Assembly: GCA_023439425.1 (NCBI GenBank) | Contig: JAEXNZ010000070.1 | Span: forward strand, 1-5,882 | Length of the DNA stretch: 5,882 nt | Source: Pseudomonadota bacterium | GTDB lineage: Bacteria > Pseudomonadota > Gammaproteobacteria > Xanthomonadales > Xanthomonadaceae | Direction: 5' to 3' | Part shown: positions 5,148-5,882 of the stretch, piece by piece | Numbering within the stretch: position 1 is the stretch's first letter | How the letters are laid out: each line of letters opens with the position of its first letter | Notes under the pieces: generated by a model | Told to the model about the DNA's origin: nothing | The model's database searches: none | The model's input: the letters and a program-made list of their open reading frames with translations, nothing else | Made by a program: the position numbers and the translations under genes

Positions 5148-5882
5148 GTGAACGCCACCTCCACCCTGCCCGCGCCCCTTTCGTTGCGCCAGCGCTGGCA
5201 GCCGCGTCTGCCAGGCCTGGCCTTGACCGCCGCGGTGGGGGTGGTGGCGTTGGTGCTGGGCGATCAGCCGGCACTCCAGTCCCATGGCCTGAGCGCCCTG
5301 ACCCTGGCCATCGCGCTGGGTATCGGCCTGGGCAATACGCTGTATCCGCGTCTGGCCGTCCACGCCGGAGCCGGCGTGGGCTTTTCCAAGCAGTGGCTGC
5401 TGCGCGCGGGCATCGTCCTGTATGGGCTGCGCCTGACCTTCCAGGACATCGGCCAGGTCGGCATCGCGGGCCTGCTGATTGACGGGGTGATGGTGGCCAG
5501 CACGCTGCTGCTGGGCGGTTGGGCCGGCACCCGGCTGTTCAGGCTGGAGCGCAGCAGCGCGCTGCTGATCGGGGCTGGCAGCGCCATCTGCGGCGCAGCA
5601 GCCGTGATGGCGGCCGAGCCGGTGCTGCGGGCCCGCGCCGAGCAGGTGACGGTGGCGGTGTCCACCGTGGTGGTGTTCGGCACGCTGGCGATGCTGGCCT
5701 ACCCGCTGCTGTATCAGCTCAACCTCAGCCATGCCCTGCTGCCGGTCAGCGAGCACGCCTACGGGGTGTTTGCCGGCTCGACGATTCACGAGGTGGCCCA
5801 GGTGGTCGCCGCTGGTGGCGCGATCAGCCCGGCTGCGGCCGACACTGCCGTGATCACCAAGATGGTGCGGGTGATGCTGCTG
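5148..5882 (+). CDS. yeiH: YeiH/UPF0324 family putative sulfate exporter (3' end outside window)
   Basis: The frame stays open from a GTG at 5148 for 245 codons to the last base of the window; full-length relatives have about 340-350 residues. It is an inner-membrane protein with many hydrophobic segments, beginning around residues 23-38. Family hallmarks are GSAICGAAAV (144-153), HEVAQVVAAG near 214-223, and the N-terminal ALGIGLGN plus FSKQWLLRAGIVLYGLRL segments. The family is annotated as putative sulfate exporters, although transport has rarely been shown directly. The GTG at 5148 is preferred because it gives a conventional short N-terminus and has a GAG eight bases upstream. An in-frame GTG at 5139 is possible. 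Divergence from a LysR gene suggests induction by that regulator. Confidence 0.9.
   Translation, partial: MNATSTLPAPLSLRQRWQPRLPGLALTAAVGVVALVLGDQPALQSHGLSALTLAIALGIGLGNTLYPRLAVHAGAGVGFSKQWLLRAGIVLYGLRLTFQDIGQVGIAGLLIDGVMVASTLLLGGWAGTRLFRLERSSALLIGAGSAICGAAAVMAAEPVLRARAEQVTVAVSTVVVFGTLAMLAYPLLYQLNLSHALLPVSEHAYGVFAGSTIHEVAQVVAAGGAISPAAADTAVITKMVRVMLL

Noticed and set aside
5141..5482. Plus-strand frame starting at GTG 5141
   Set aside because: It is out of frame with the YeiH hallmarks. The frame from 5148 carries GSAICGAAAV and the membrane segments.
4902..5789. 295-codon minus-strand frame across the LysR start, the gap and the transporter
   Set aside because: It runs antisense to the YeiH-family gene and crosses the AT-rich divergent promoter. 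The translation is Gln/His/Gly/Arg-rich noise.

Overview
The window is GC-rich, tightly packed bacterial chromosome. Composition, codon use and gene content fit a Gammaproteobacterium of the Xanthomonadaceae/Lysobacteraceae type (Stenotrophomonas or Xanthomonas-like). That assignment rests on recognition and style, not on a search. I see no mobile element, tRNA, rRNA, CRISPR array or plasmid/phage signature. No stretch longer than about 300 bases lacks a gene.

Layout. (1) Minus strand, 1-1178: the end of an efflux operon, with a lipoprotein periplasmic adaptor of an RND pump and, at the window edge, what looks like the first codons of the next gene, probably the RND permease. (2) A 203-bp divergent gap, 1179-1381, holds a candidate promoter and two dyad motifs. 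(3) Plus strand, 1382-2250: two small exported monohaem c-type cytochromes 8 bp apart. The first is a soluble periplasmic protein with an Ala/Pro linker, the second a predicted lipoprotein. They are clearly paralogous and each resembles one half of a dihaem cytochrome c4. (4) A 22-bp convergent gap, 2251-2272, is packed with two back-to-back perfect hairpins that reach into the 3' ends of both flanking genes. (5) Minus strand, 2273-4159: a full-length ABC-F ATPase of the Uup type. (6) Minus strand, 4196-5044: a LysR-type regulator, 37 bp upstream of uup. (7) An AT-rich divergent gap, 5045-5147, with a direct repeat and a dyad. (8) Plus strand, 5148 to the window end: a YeiH/UPF0324 family inner-membrane transporter, cut off by the window.

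How the genes work together. The adaptor and the off-window permease would form a tripartite efflux pump with a TolC-like channel. The two cytochromes probably carry electrons in the periplasm towards a terminal oxidase or reductase that is not in the window. The LysR regulator and the divergent YeiH transporter form a classic regulator/target pair that resembles the yeiE-yeiH arrangement of enterobacteria and may concern sulfur oxyanions. Uup acts on the ribosome and is functionally separate, though it may be partly co-transcribed with the regulator.

I did not find a convincing undescribed multi-gene system. The items most worth checking are the paired convergent hairpins, the possibly leaderless uup promoter, the split-c4-like cytochrome pair and the operator-like repeats in the two divergent gaps.
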